DNA of 64,000 nt from Atherix ibis (Eukaryota; Arthropoda; Insecta; Diptera; Athericidae): assembly GCA_958298945.1 (NCBI GenBank), contig OY282605.1, forward strand, positions 39,534,811 through 39,598,810, written 5' to 3'. Each line of letters begins with the position of its first letter. Position 1 is the first letter of the stretch. Position numbers and translations under genes: made by a program. The notes beneath the pieces were generated by a model. The model saw only the letters and a program-made list of their open reading frames with translations. It ran no database searches and was not told the DNA's origin. Positions 1 through 9,810 of this stretch are shown piece after piece.

Positions 1-430
1 GATTTTCCATCCAAATTGGAAACTGGGGATGGGGGATTTTTCTATATAGGGCGGCCCTATACTATGCTCAACTGTGGGGTAAAAAAATACTAGCCAACAT
101 TACGATTGATCTCCCGGACTACTGCACTGAACTTATTTTGACAGCCTTCCTTGCAACGTTAATAGGCATTTGTGGTTCTTTCAAAGACATGGCCCTGAAT
201 AGAATTCTGTATAGCCGGCCTTATTACAGGGGTATTGAATTGTACTCGTATTATATCCCAGGCACTTATCTGGTTTTAAGGATTTCGTTCCGAAAATTTG
301 TCCTTTGAAAATGAATCCGTTCAGTTGATCATGTTAAGGCGATAATAGACTCAGAACTACATAGCATGACAGGAGAAATTGCGGAAATTCTTCAGGTATA
401 AAAAAACGGCGCAGAAAATTTTTTGAGACA
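1..430. other. No supported feature
   Basis: This stretch has higher GC than most of the window and no simple repeats. All frames are broken by stops and I recognise no protein motif. It may be the 5' part of the transposon remnant that follows. Confidence 0.4.
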
Positions 431-432
431 AA

Positions 433-775
433 TTGGGTATATTAGCTATGTCTCTCATAAACTGTGTAAGTCTTACCTTCTGGACCATATTTTATAGGCA
501 ATTTGTCAACGAAACGAAAAAAGATCTGCTACCTTTGCAAACAACCTCTAAACCAGAACCTCATTCAAGAAAGATCCTCCTCTCAATATATTGCAATTGG
601 AAGGATGTGGTGTTCTGCCAATTGATTTGACAAAACAGACCATCCTCACATTTTTGTAGAATTCTCAGAAGTTGTTGCAGCTAATTTAGGATCTTTAAAT
701 CTAATCCAACATATTTATTAGACCTAGCACGGGGTTTGCTTACTACCAGATTTGGTTCTTGCAAAATTCCTTAAG
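433..775 (+). pseudogene. Mariner transposase remnant (Fam1-like)
   Basis: Degenerate mariner transposase on the plus strand. Around 570-617 it reads RKILLSIYCNWKDVVF, which corresponds to the mariner segment (K)VLLxIWWDxKGVVY between the first and second catalytic Asp. From 629 another frame reads DKTDHPHI, matching QDNARPHI around the second Asp, followed about 35 codons later by YLLDLARGLLTTRFG, which fits YSPDLAPSDYHLFRS around the third Asp. About 50 codons are missing between the first two blocks, and there is at least one frameshift, so the copy is dead. Alignment to the mariner family is by motif memory only. The subfamily call is tentative. Confidence 0.6.
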
Positions 776-939
776 TGGACACGAATTTCATAAAATTACA
801 ATTTCTTTTGTTGCTAAAACGGATTATATAAGGTGAGGTGCGGTATTAAAGCAATGAGGCTAATTTTTTAGTCTAATCGGCGGAGGCGTTGTTTTCACTT
901 CTCGTAGCAGTATACTTTCTTTGAATATTATCCACAGTA

Positions 940-1240
940 ACTAAATGATATGCATTTAAGTGGTTTTTGATTTTAGGAAGTAAACATATATCAAGGGGGC
1001 TTGTGAAACCTCATGAATCGCTTTTGTACATAAGAACTTGTTGCTGAGCATGGCTATGTGATAGGTGCATTGGCATGTAGGAGCATCAAAGTGACGTCTG
1101 ACGCAAACAACTTTTTCTCTGAGCATTTGACGAACTTGAATGTTAATCGACAGTCTGACCTTATGGGAGCCCTCACTCGTCGCACATTTTTTTGTAAGGT
1201 CGCATTTAGCGACTTCGGAGTACGTGTTGGATATCATCTG
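940..1240 (-). pseudogene. Mariner transposase remnant (Fam4, KNHL type)
   Basis: On the minus strand, overlapping frames give HANAPITHSHAQQQ (family form HHDNAPAHTA, second catalytic Asp), then SPLDICLLPKIKNHLNAYH (family form SPDLxPCDFFLFPKLKNHLxG, third catalytic Asp). The spacing between the two blocks fits a mariner DD34D catalytic core. Frameshifts separate the blocks and the first Asp region was not found. The KNHL motif groups this copy with the Fam4 pieces at 38.1, 40.8, 47.9 and 52-54.8 kb, all on the same strand. Two short ORFs in the region are by-products. Confidence 0.65.
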
Positions 1241-1367
1241 AGCGAGACTGGTCTATGGTTAGTAGTATTTTCAATATTTTATCAATAATTGAAGATTAGT
1301 AGTATATTAAGAATTTTGTTATATTTTTTGGAGCAGATTAGTATGTTGCATAAATTTAAATAGGGGA

Positions 1368-1900
1368 CTAGGGAATGGATTTGTTGGGTCCAGGAGCTCC
1401 ATAATGGGAGGAATCCTGCTTGCGAAGTAATTCTTGGTTATGTGGCATTCCTGTAGAATATGGATGATAGTGAAATGGGTGCGACAGGATTGGTATAAGG
1501 GACGATTGGTGTAAGAGCTTCCTCGCCCAGAATTTTGGTATAGATTTTGAATACACTGGTTTATTAGTACTTATCCAATGAATCGACAAAAATGTGTCGA
1601 TATTGGTCCAGTCATCGTTTCTGCGAATGGCTAATGGTGTTAGTTGATATTCTGTTAGTAGGTGAGGCAGATTGGCAATAACTGTGATGTCTGGTCTATG
1701 GAGTGTTTCTTCAGTCAACTTGTCAGCACTTTCATTGCTCACGATTGCCACATGCTCTGGCACCCATTGCAACTCGACACTCCTATTCTCGCTGCATATT
1801 TTATATCATTTTTCGATGTTGAAGGCCTTTCTGAGCGACATTCTTATTCCTTTGCTTCTAGGCCCTTCGAAAATTATTTATAATCTACCCTAAAATTAGG
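1368..1900 (-). pseudogene. Non-LTR retrotransposon RNase H-domain remnant
   Basis: A 134-codon minus-strand frame starting near 1772 opens with MQWVPEHVAIVSNESADKL. This matches the end of the RNase H domain in Jockey/I/R1-type LINEs (LQWVPGHxGIxGNExADxLA), including the conserved Asn-Glu-x-Ala-Asp. The remaining 110 residues resemble no conserved LINE segment in detail but sit where the poorly conserved C-terminus belongs. Upstream, towards 1900, the frame is broken by stops but keeps residues compatible with the preceding RNase H helix. Only the 3' end of the element survives, and the lack of an upstream RT in register points to 5' truncation. The open frame is probably residual, not functional. 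Confidence 0.7.
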
Positions 1901-1904
1901 AATG

Positions 1905-2255
1905 TTCCCTATAGTCACGGTGAATCTTTTCGTAAGTCATAGGGTTACGAACACAGCAAAAACGTATTTTCTGTCAAAAATCTTCAAACAAAACTGGCAT
2001 CTAAAAACCACACGAACTTTTTGACCAACCCAAAACCAAATTCAATTCTAATCTCTACTAATTATACTAAAAATAGTGAAGAAAAACTTCTGATTAAATA
2101 CCAAAAATAAACTATTTTTATGATGTTAGATAAGAGCTTTTTCTTAAAACAACAACATATAATTACGTGTTAGGAAACCTTCAATTATTGATAAAATATT
2201 GAAAATACCTTAAAACAAAACAAGAAAAATCAGTAAAAAATTCTGTACACTTTGA
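1905..2255. other. AT-rich spacer, nothing recognised
   Basis: No ORF, tandem repeat or motif stands out on either strand. Confidence 0.5.
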
Positions 2256-2259
2256 TGTT

Positions 2260-2601
2260 CTATGACCATGAGTGGTAGTGTTGGTTATTTTTTTTCACCA
2301 ATACAAAATATGTAAACGTATTTGGGTATAAAAGCTTGTATATAAATATATGATCGAAGTAAAAAAATGGCAGGTTTATTGTTTTCTTATGATTAACAAA
2401 TGTGCCGTCAGCAATCATCAATAAATGTTCCATGGTAATCGGTAGCAAGAAGTTAAGGTGGTTGGGCCTGGACAACCAACTAACTACCCACCAATCAGCC
2501 AACCTGTTCGAATTGCCTAGGTTTGAATCTAGCAAAAACTGATTTCTGTCTATCCGAACAAATTGTACAAGTACGGAAGACTGTACTGCATAAAAGAACA
2601 T
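2260..2601 (-). other. Unrecognised 113-codon frame
   Basis: The minus-strand frame is composition-biased. Its middle, NRLADWWVVSWLSRPNHLNF, comes from a locally GC-richer patch (about 2450-2530), while the last 50 residues come from AT-rich DNA. I recognise no domain. A chance frame across a decayed repeat is as likely as a coding exon. There is no convincing splice pattern or signal peptide. Confidence 0.15.
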
Positions 2602-2684
2602 ATTTTTTGTTGTTGTTGTTCAACTAACAGGTATTCGTATTCGTTTGTTTATAATTGCGTATAATGAACCAAACTCTGCACTGG

Positions 2685-3015
2685 GGGGTATCGTGGTGCG
2701 AAGTACGGTTGTAGCTGCTGGTCATACATGTCATGATGTCCAGAGTTATCGACACACACGTTGACCGCAACAGTCTTGGTTCTTGGTTTCGTTAGCTCCT
2801 CTTGTCGAGATTCACCTGAGTGAGGTCTTCTTGGTACGCAGTTACATTGATCTTCACATTCTGAAAACTTACTTCTTCTGGGTCAATGACATGCACCTTT
2901 CACATTCGCAACCAGCCGTTTCCACTTCGGTTCAGCTACTTTATGGCCGATCAAAGACATCGTATTCCTCTTGTTTGGATGGAGCCGATGTCCGGTGACT
3001 CAAATAGCGGAGAAG
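2685..3015 (-). other. Unrecognised coding-like island
   Basis: This island of near-balanced GC is surrounded by AT-rich DNA. On the minus strand consecutive frames give VAEPKWKRLVANVKGAC (about 2950-2900), PEEVSFQNVKINVTAYQEDL (about 2880-2820) and TKPRTKTVAVNVCVD (about 2795-2750), separated by stops or frame changes. The text has normal amino-acid balance, unlike the satellite ORFs nearby. The piece VKINVTAYQ resembles a T-box core by eye, but the T-box signature around it is absent, so I do not assign it. It could be a decayed exon, a processed pseudogene, or part of an unfamiliar transposon. Confidence 0.3.
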
Positions 3016-3285
3016 GTATGCTAATTTTTGCGTGCGTCAAAATTAAAAAGAACTTCGTGTGTGGAAATTCATATTCAAATTGTGTAGGCGCTTCAATGCT
3101 CTGAAACCAATTTAATGAGACGATATATTCCATGGTAAATTTATATTTTTACCATATCTTAATTCCGTAGGCAATGTTCGTAAAGATCTCAAATGATTAT
3201 TAACGTCATTCAACTTCCGTATATCGAAAGAGTAAAATTTTTTTTTATTACAACGTTAAAAATTGTTTCAGTTTTCATTTAACTC

Positions 3286-3375
3286 TTATTTTGAAAATAG
3301 AAGTGGATCAAGAATGCTACCTTGCGGAATATCAGATTTTCTTCTCTTTTTTTTGTGTTGATTGACCGAAATTTT
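3286..3375 (-). pseudogene. Non-LTR reverse transcriptase fragment
   Basis: A short minus-strand segment reads SDIPQGSILDPLLFS. This matches the invariant LINE reverse transcriptase motif GVPQGSxLGPLLF, which precedes the catalytic FADD box. No FADD box follows in frame, and the surrounding sequence is AT-rich and stop-rich. It lies on the same strand as the RNase H remnant at 1.4-1.9 kb, so both could come from one broken element, but the 1.4 kb between them shows no recognisable linking RT sequence. Confidence 0.55.
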
Positions 3376-3519
3376 TGATGTTAGAGCAATTTTCTTTTCC
3401 GGATTTCTTGTCAATTTTTTTTTCCATTTTATCTCTATTAAAGGTAATTTAAAAATAATTCCATGCAATTGAAATGTTAACAAATAATAGATCTGCGGAC
3501 TTGGTTTGATACCCAAAAA

Positions 3520-5840
3520 AAAAAAAACGTTGTGTTCTGGAATTTTTTAAGTAGGCCTTTTGATAATAATGTTAAAAATTTTCTAATTATTTTCTAATTA
3601 TTATCTAATTATTGCTAAAATAAAAGAATATTTTCAAATCCAAATTTTATTAAGATACTAAAATTTTACTGGTAATGAAAAACAACTCGATTTCGAAATT
3701 GAGTATGCAGAAAATTATAATAGAAAATATTATTTCTGGAGCGTAAATAATTTTATTAATAAAATAAATTTATTTTGCACAATATTCGATTGTATGCGTA
3801 TAAATTAGATACTCCTATATCTTATATGACTGATTGGATTATAATATAATATTGAATGGAATGGAATGGAATTTAATAATACACCGAAGCGTACCAAATC
3901 GTATAGAGACCTAAAGAGTATCTTCTGTTCTCGAATAAGTGAGGCATTTATAACGTATTTGTACTTACTCCTACACCAATCAATGTAATGCTTTATTTGT
4001 ATTCTACCCTGAGGGCTTGTGTTATGCAGTTTTCTACAGACCTTAAACCCACCTTCCATTAGCTGAATGTCAGGCTTTGTTGTTATTCAAGGTGTGCATC
4101 TAAAAAAAAAGTGTTCATAGTGTAACATTATTCAACTGGCCCGGCAGGTATCGATGGCGTAATACTTGGTGTTGTTTGTTGTAAACAGAAACCATCGCAA
4201 AGAGTACATTTACCTACCCTCCCAATTACCCAGTGGTATCTGTAGTTCTTGTCTGGCGGGTTTATGCATGTTACATCACAAAAGCCTGATCACATTCTAT
4301 AGTGCAGAGCGAATATAAATACTTAGAGTACTCGGGCAGTCGTGATTGAAAAGAGCCTGCGACGACCTGGAATAACAACGACCATTTGTACCTGAGTTTG
4401 AGTTTGAATAAAAATCTATTTACACCAAACATTATTTCTAACAGGGCAGTCTTTAACCGTCGTAAATCCATTGCGATTTAAAGCTAAGTTTACTTCTGGG
4501 GTCAATCCTTGTCAATCCATTGCGATTTTAGGCAAGCCCCATTAAATATTGATGAGTTACTTTTGTTCTACCATGAATACTATTTCTATGCAAGATGAAT
4601 CCACCCCCATCTGTATTTCTTCACTGAACCTACCTTACCACAAATGCCAACGTGTCACTTCCACAGATACAACGACGACAACCTTTTTGAACTCATTCAC
4701 AACACTTTTCAGCGAAATTTTTTTTGCTCGATTTTTATTTACTGTCATTTAGTATTCATGTAAGTAGTTTTGAGGAAGATCCTTTTAATTGTTGTTTACA
4801 AACGCACCTAGATTATTTTTTGTTTTTACCTTTTACTCTCTACTCAAATAGTTAATGTACGTGATGGCAATACCAAGAGTAAGTTAAAAAAAAATTTTCA
4901 CAACTATTTGTTCATTAATTGTTTTGGCTTCTTCAGATAATGGGGGAAAAAAACACTATTTCCTACAATAAGTACCCGAAGCTAATTAAATATTAATTTT
5001 TTTAGTAATGTGAATTTTAATCTATACTTAAGTACATACTACTACTATTGTAGAAGGTCAAATATACGAGTATATATGGGCAATAGTTAAGCAAGTATAC
5101 GCAACGGTCGAATATTCCGTGTTTAATGAAATTATACTCATAAGTAGTCAAATTATAATTAGTATATTTCGTGTTTTAAAATGAATACTATCGATTATGT
5201 AATATGAAATTATGATTTTTTTCTTTTATACCTATAGGTTCTTATAAATTTGCAAAATATTTGAAAGATTGAATTAAACTGTCAGCTAAAGATTAAAGTT
5301 AAACGTGAAAATAGTTGGTGGAAATTTCTCAATAATAATAATTATTTAAAGAGAAAAAATAAACGAGAATACAATAAATTTCACTCATTCCTATTTATAC
5401 TATATTAATAAACTGAAAATTATTAAGAAAGTAAAATTATCTAAATCTAAGTGGGTTTTTGGCACGCAAATATCGCATTTCAATTTGAAGAGTTGATAGG
5501 TTTGTGAAAATTGCTAATTTTAGTTACTGTTAAATGTTTACTTTTGCGAGGGAATTTAGCAAATAATCGGAGTCCATGTACAAATTATTATATCACCATA
5601 ATCGTAATTTTCTATAAATTATAGACTGGTGAGAATATTTGTCATAAAAATTTTTCAATAAAAAAATTTCACAATTTCCGATTTCATTGCCATAGAGTGA
5701 GTCTATTTACTTTAGGATTGGCGTTAATGGAGGATAAATAATTAATGAAGTTTACGCAAAAATCGTATGAAAATCAATTTATGATTATTGCAAAGTTATT
5801 GCAAAAATATTAATTAGAATATTTCCAAATCAATTAATTG
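3520..5840. other. AT-rich spacer with isolated motifs
   Basis: No coding sequence is supported. A short GGAAT pentamer run lies at about 3854-3874. A consensus-like TATA element (TATAAAT, 4314-4320) is followed by GGGCAGTCG at 4334-4342, a possible initiator, but the 24-base spacing is short and no ORF follows. The frames at 3805-4059 (minus) and 4549-4752 (plus) carry no recognisable domain. The region from 4800 on is very AT-rich. Confidence 0.4.
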
Positions 5841-5847
5841 CTGGAAA

Positions 5848-7685
5848 AAAACTGGAATTTTTAAACTCTTTAAGAAATACGAGTAATATTCTTGCAGTAA
5901 CTAACGCCATCTATTGAATTTATTATCATTTCGAAAAAAAATTCTTTAATTGTAATACTTTTAGCATTAATTTTATCAAATAAATCTTTAATCGACCGAG
6001 AAAAATCTTCACCAATTGAAGGTGGGGATGTGACCCAAAAACCTTTTTCACTAGTGTAATATTTTGATGTAAAAATAACCGGTGATAATTGAATTTCAGG
6101 ATTTCTTTACAATACGATAGTACTTATCATTTTTAAATTAATAATTTTAATGTTTTTTTTGCAGAAATTTAATATTTTATATTTGAAAAGATAAATTTTA
6201 TAGAAAGTAACGGAATTTTCAAACTCTCCAAGAAAAATAATTTTTACAGTAACTAATGCCATCTATTGGATTCATTATCATCTTGAAAAATAATTATTTA
6301 ATTGTAATACTTTTACGATCAATTTTCTCAAATAAATCTTTAATTGACCTAGAAAAATTATCACCATTTGAATGTGGGTATTTGATACAAGAAACTCCGA
6401 CCGCTAACCTTTTTCACTGATGTAAAATTTTGATGTAAAAATAACCGGCGATAATTGAATTTCAGGAATTTTTTACGATAGAACTTATCATTTGAAAATT
6501 AGTGATTTGTAAATGTGGTTTTGTTGACATTTAATATTTTATATTTGAAAAGATAAATTTTATAGAAAGTAACGCAATTTTCAAACTCTCCAAGAAAAAT
6601 AATTTGTACAGTAACTAACGCCATCTATTGGATTTATTATCATTTCCAAAAATAATTCTTTAATTGTAATACTTTTAGCAATAGTTTTATCAAATAAATC
6701 TTTAATTGACCTAGAAAAATTATCACCATTTGAATGTGGGTATTTGATACAAGAAACTCCGACCGTTAACCTTTTTCACTGATGTAAAATTTTGATGTAA
6801 AAATAACCGGTGATAATTGAATTTCAGGAATTTTTTACAATACGATATTACTTATCATTTTTAAATTAATAATTTTAATGTTTTTTTTGCAGAAATTTAA
6901 TATTTTATATTTGAAAAGATAAATTTTATAGAAAGTAACGGAATTTTCAAAGTCTCCAAAAAAAAAAATTTTTACAGTAACTAATGCCATCTATTGGATT
7001 CATTATCATCTTGAAAAAGAATTCTTTAATTGTAATACTTTTACGATCAATTTTCTCAAATAAATCTTTAATTGACCTAGAAAAATTATCACCATTTGAA
7101 TGTGGGTATTTGATACAAGAAACTCCGACCGTTAACCTTTTTCACTGATGTAATATTTTGATGTAAAAATAACCGGTGATAATTGAATTTCAGGAATTTT
7201 TTACAATACGATATTACTTATCATTTTTAAATTAATAATTTTTAATGTTTTTTTTGCAGAAATTTAATATTTTATATTTTAAAAGGTAAATTTTATAGAA
7301 AGTAACGGAATTTTCAAACTCTCCAAGAAAAATAATTTGTACAGTAACTAACGCCATCTATTGGATTTATTATCATTTCGAAAAATAATTCTTTAATTGT
7401 AATACTTTTAGCATTAGTTTTATCAAATAAATCTTTAATTGACCGAGAAAAATCATCACCAATTGAAGGTGGGGATGTGATCCAAAAAACTCTGCCCATT
7501 TACATTTTTCACTGCTGTACTATATATTTTGATGTAAAAAAGATATTTTTTAATGCTTTGTAATATTTTTTTGATGAAATTTATTAGTTTATATTTGAGA
7601 AGATAAATTCGTAAAGTCTGAATATTTTAAGAGTAACTAACGCCATCTATTATCATTCTGAAAAAAATCTTTTTATATGCGCTAC
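5848..7685. repeat. Tandem satellite, about 360-bp unit, five to six copies
   Basis: The marker GCCATCTATTG recurs at 5905, 6258, 6620, 6986 and 7353, with a shortened form at 7642. The spacings are 353, 362, 366, 367 and 289. Each unit runs through recognisable blocks: a TTTTATAGAAAGTAACG block, GTAACTAAYGCCATCTATTG, TTCTTTAATTGTAATACTTT, TCACCAATTGAAGGTGGGG or TCACCATTTGAATGTGGGT, GATGTAAAAATAACCGG, and AATTGAATTTCAGG. Units alternate between two variants (ACGCC/ATGCC and GAAGGTGGGG/GAATGTGGGT), suggesting a dimeric higher-order repeat of about 725 bp. The short minus-strand ORF at 7314-7499 is a by-product. Confidence 0.9.
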
Positions 7686-7687
7686 TA

Positions 7688-8740
7688 CGAATAGTACCTG
7701 ACCTGTCGTATACATGATGGTTGTTGTTTAAAAAAAAAATTACAAATGATGAAAGGTCCAAGTTTCTGAAATTTAAATTTGAAGTTCGATGATGCTGCAT
7801 TATTTAGTAGTTGTTTGACAGTCCTTGAGTGAACGCTCTTAGTGAACTTGTAAACATGGACAAAATGGACCATTGTTACGTGAGACAATTACATTCATTT
7901 GATAGTTCTCAGTCCAAGCAATCTTAGTTAGACTCTACTCCGGGAAGGTCTGCTCCTTTGCATTTACAACAATAAAATTGTGGATGACAGAGTTTAACGG
8001 AGGCTGTAAGAGCTGTCAAGACGAACATCGCAGTGGTGAGCATGCCAAAAATGCTGAAGAAAGTTCACAAAATGGTATTGAATGATCGTCAACTGAAAGT
8101 GCGCGAGCTAGCAGATATGGTAAGCATTTCAAAAAGTACTATACATCGCATATTAACTGATAGTTTGTGCATGAGAAAGTTGTGCACAAGATGGGTATTG
8201 CGTTTGCTCACAGTGCAACATAAACAGTGTCGTGACGATGTGTCAATAAAGTGTTTGGCGATGTTTAGCAGTAGTAAACTCGAGTTTTTGCTTTGATTCA
8301 TAACCAAGGATGAAACAGAAGCTCATTACTTCACACTTGACATGAAGGAGCAGTCAAAGCAATGGACTGGAAGGGGAGAAAGTAGTTCCATCTTCCGTCA
8401 AGTTCTTTGCGTCACTTTTTTGGGATGCGCGGTTTATTGATTATCTTCTCATAAAAAAACCAATCAAAGATGAGTATTATACAAAATTTATAAAAAAACG
8501 ACCAGTTCCGATATCCGTTATCGTAATAGCCTAAATCAATGAGTAAAAATTGCTTTTTCACGGAAGCTATTCACCAAAAAATTAGCTCCCTTAGATAATT
8601 TTTCCTTTCCAAACTTGAAAAAATGGCGCGGTGATAAAAAATTTACCAACAATAAGGAGATGGAGCTTGACGGTTCTTACTATGAATCGCGTATCGAAGC
8701 TATTGAACATTACTGGGAAAAGTAGGTCAGGTATTTCTCG
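7688..8740 (+). pseudogene. Decayed mariner transposase (Fam3-like, irritans type)
   Basis: The 87-codon frame from 8033 encodes the second HTH region of a mariner transposase: MVLNDRQLKVRELADMVSIS and then TRWVLRLLTVQHKQCRDDVS. Just upstream, in another frame, lies IKLWMTEFNGGCKS (family form ATVxxWxxEFNRGRTS). After 8290 the frame shifts. ITKDETEAHYFTLDMKEQSK corresponds to VTxDETWIHHFTPETKEQSK with the first catalytic Asp, then FFASLFWDARFIDYL. Further on come LAPLDNFSFPNLKKW (third Asp altered) and KKFTNNKEMELDGSYYESRI towards the C-terminus. The second Asp block is deleted near 8520-8560. ACCTGACCT at about 7697 and its inverse at 8727 may be terminal inverted repeat remnants. Several frameshifts and stops make it non-functional. 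Confidence 0.8.
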
Positions 8741-8794
8741 GACCACTACCATACTACTTAGAAGCTATTTGTATGTATGAAATATTTTTAAGGC

Positions 8795-9125
8795 AAATTT
8801 GTGGCGCTGCGACCATGGGGCCATGTAGCAGTGACCATGTAGACATTTTTTCTCTAATAAGACTCCTCCACAATACAAGTCCTTCTTAAGAAAGAAATAC
8901 TGAGTAAAATATGGCGAAAGTTGATTACAATCAATTATAATTGGATAATAATTCCAATAGATGGCATTGGTTGCTCAATGCCATCTATTGGAATTATTAT
9001 CATCCTAAAAAATTTCTTTTGTATGTGATAATATCTCCTAGAAATAGTATAACTGCAGGTATGGATTCTGAGGCATGAGCCAGAGGCAATTTCGTAGCGC
9101 CACGACCACGAGGCCATTTGGCAAT
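8795..9125. repeat. Direct repeat pair flanking a palindrome
   Basis: A GC-richer segment at about 8793-8842 (GGCGCTGCGACCATGGGGCC) recurs imperfectly at about 9085-9125 (AGCGCCACGACCACGAGGCC), 290 bp downstream. Between them is the perfect palindrome listed separately. A frame at 8935-9117 (minus) is incidental. Confidence 0.5.
8944..9001. repeat. Perfect 26-bp-arm palindrome with 6-bp loop
   Basis: Arms 8944-8969 and 8976-9001 are exact reverse complements over 26 bp, with loop GTTGCT. The inner part of each arm is the satellite motif GCCATCTATTGG and its flank AATTATTATC, so the palindrome is built from two inverted pieces of the 360-bp satellite that ends 1.26 kb upstream. Confidence 0.95.
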
Positions 9126-9239
9126 TTCATGTTTAGTGTGAGTTGCTAGTTTCCTTAATAAAATTGGTCGAACGTAAGAATTTTTTTGAGCATGTTGAAA
9201 AAGTCAAGATTTTTTTAAAAAGATAACTTATCTAAACTG

Positions 9240-9810
9240 CTATAGAGTACTTAGAAAATCCTTTATGGAGGACTTAAAACGACTTGTTCATCTAAAAAGA
9301 AATTCTTCATTTCAGTTTATATTTTTTCAATACTTAGAAATTTAAACTACCATTTGGTCAGTAGGTAGAACCAGTTAAGAATAATTATAGTCAAAGGATG
9401 ATGGAGAGCCTAACCCGCCAGATGGCTAGTCTGTTCTTTTCCGAGGATAACAGCATCAAAATTGATACTAGAAGATTATCCATTTCTATACTTTAGAAAG
9501 TTTAACCTTGTAATTTGACAGCTGTCAAATATATTATTTTTTCAAGATAGCATTAATTAAGCTTAATAATTGCCATTTACTATAATAAATTTATAAAATT
9601 ACCCATGTGCAGAGGATATACTGAGTGCATTCTAGAACAACGAGAAAAAAATTTCTTCTGAGACTAGGGCTCATTTCTCGCTCAGTGGATATATTATTAA
9701 GCAAAATTGCAATATACTTGACTGTGAAAACCCACAAGTAACTGTTGAGAAGCCATTGTATCCTTGAAAAATAACTTTTTGCTCTCTATTTTAGTTTGGA
9801 GGTGTTATTA
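9240..9810. repeat. Dispersed 550-bp repeat, copy 1
   Basis: Nearly the whole block recurs at 12931-13475 with high identity. Landmarks in order are ACTTAGAAAATCC, AAAGAAATTCTTCATTTCAG, GATGGAGAGCCTAACCCGCC, the 18-bp perfect palindrome ATTTGACAGCTGTCAAAT (9513-9530), GGGCTCATTTCTCGCTCAGT, and AAGTAACTGTTGAGAAGCCA. More diverged pieces occur at 27.93, 32.86 and 56.45-57.19 kb. It has no coding capacity and no clear terminal inverted repeats, so I call it an unclassified interspersed repeat, perhaps non-autonomous. Confidence 0.8.

Noticed and set aside
2820..2880. T-box DNA-binding domain (VKINVTAYQ resembles IAVTAYQN)
   Set aside because: Nothing else of the domain is present on either side; a nine-residue likeness in broken frames is not enough.
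4314..4342. Core promoter (TATA plus initiator-like CAGTC)
   Set aside because: Spacing of 24 bp is short, the initiator is imperfect, and no gene follows.
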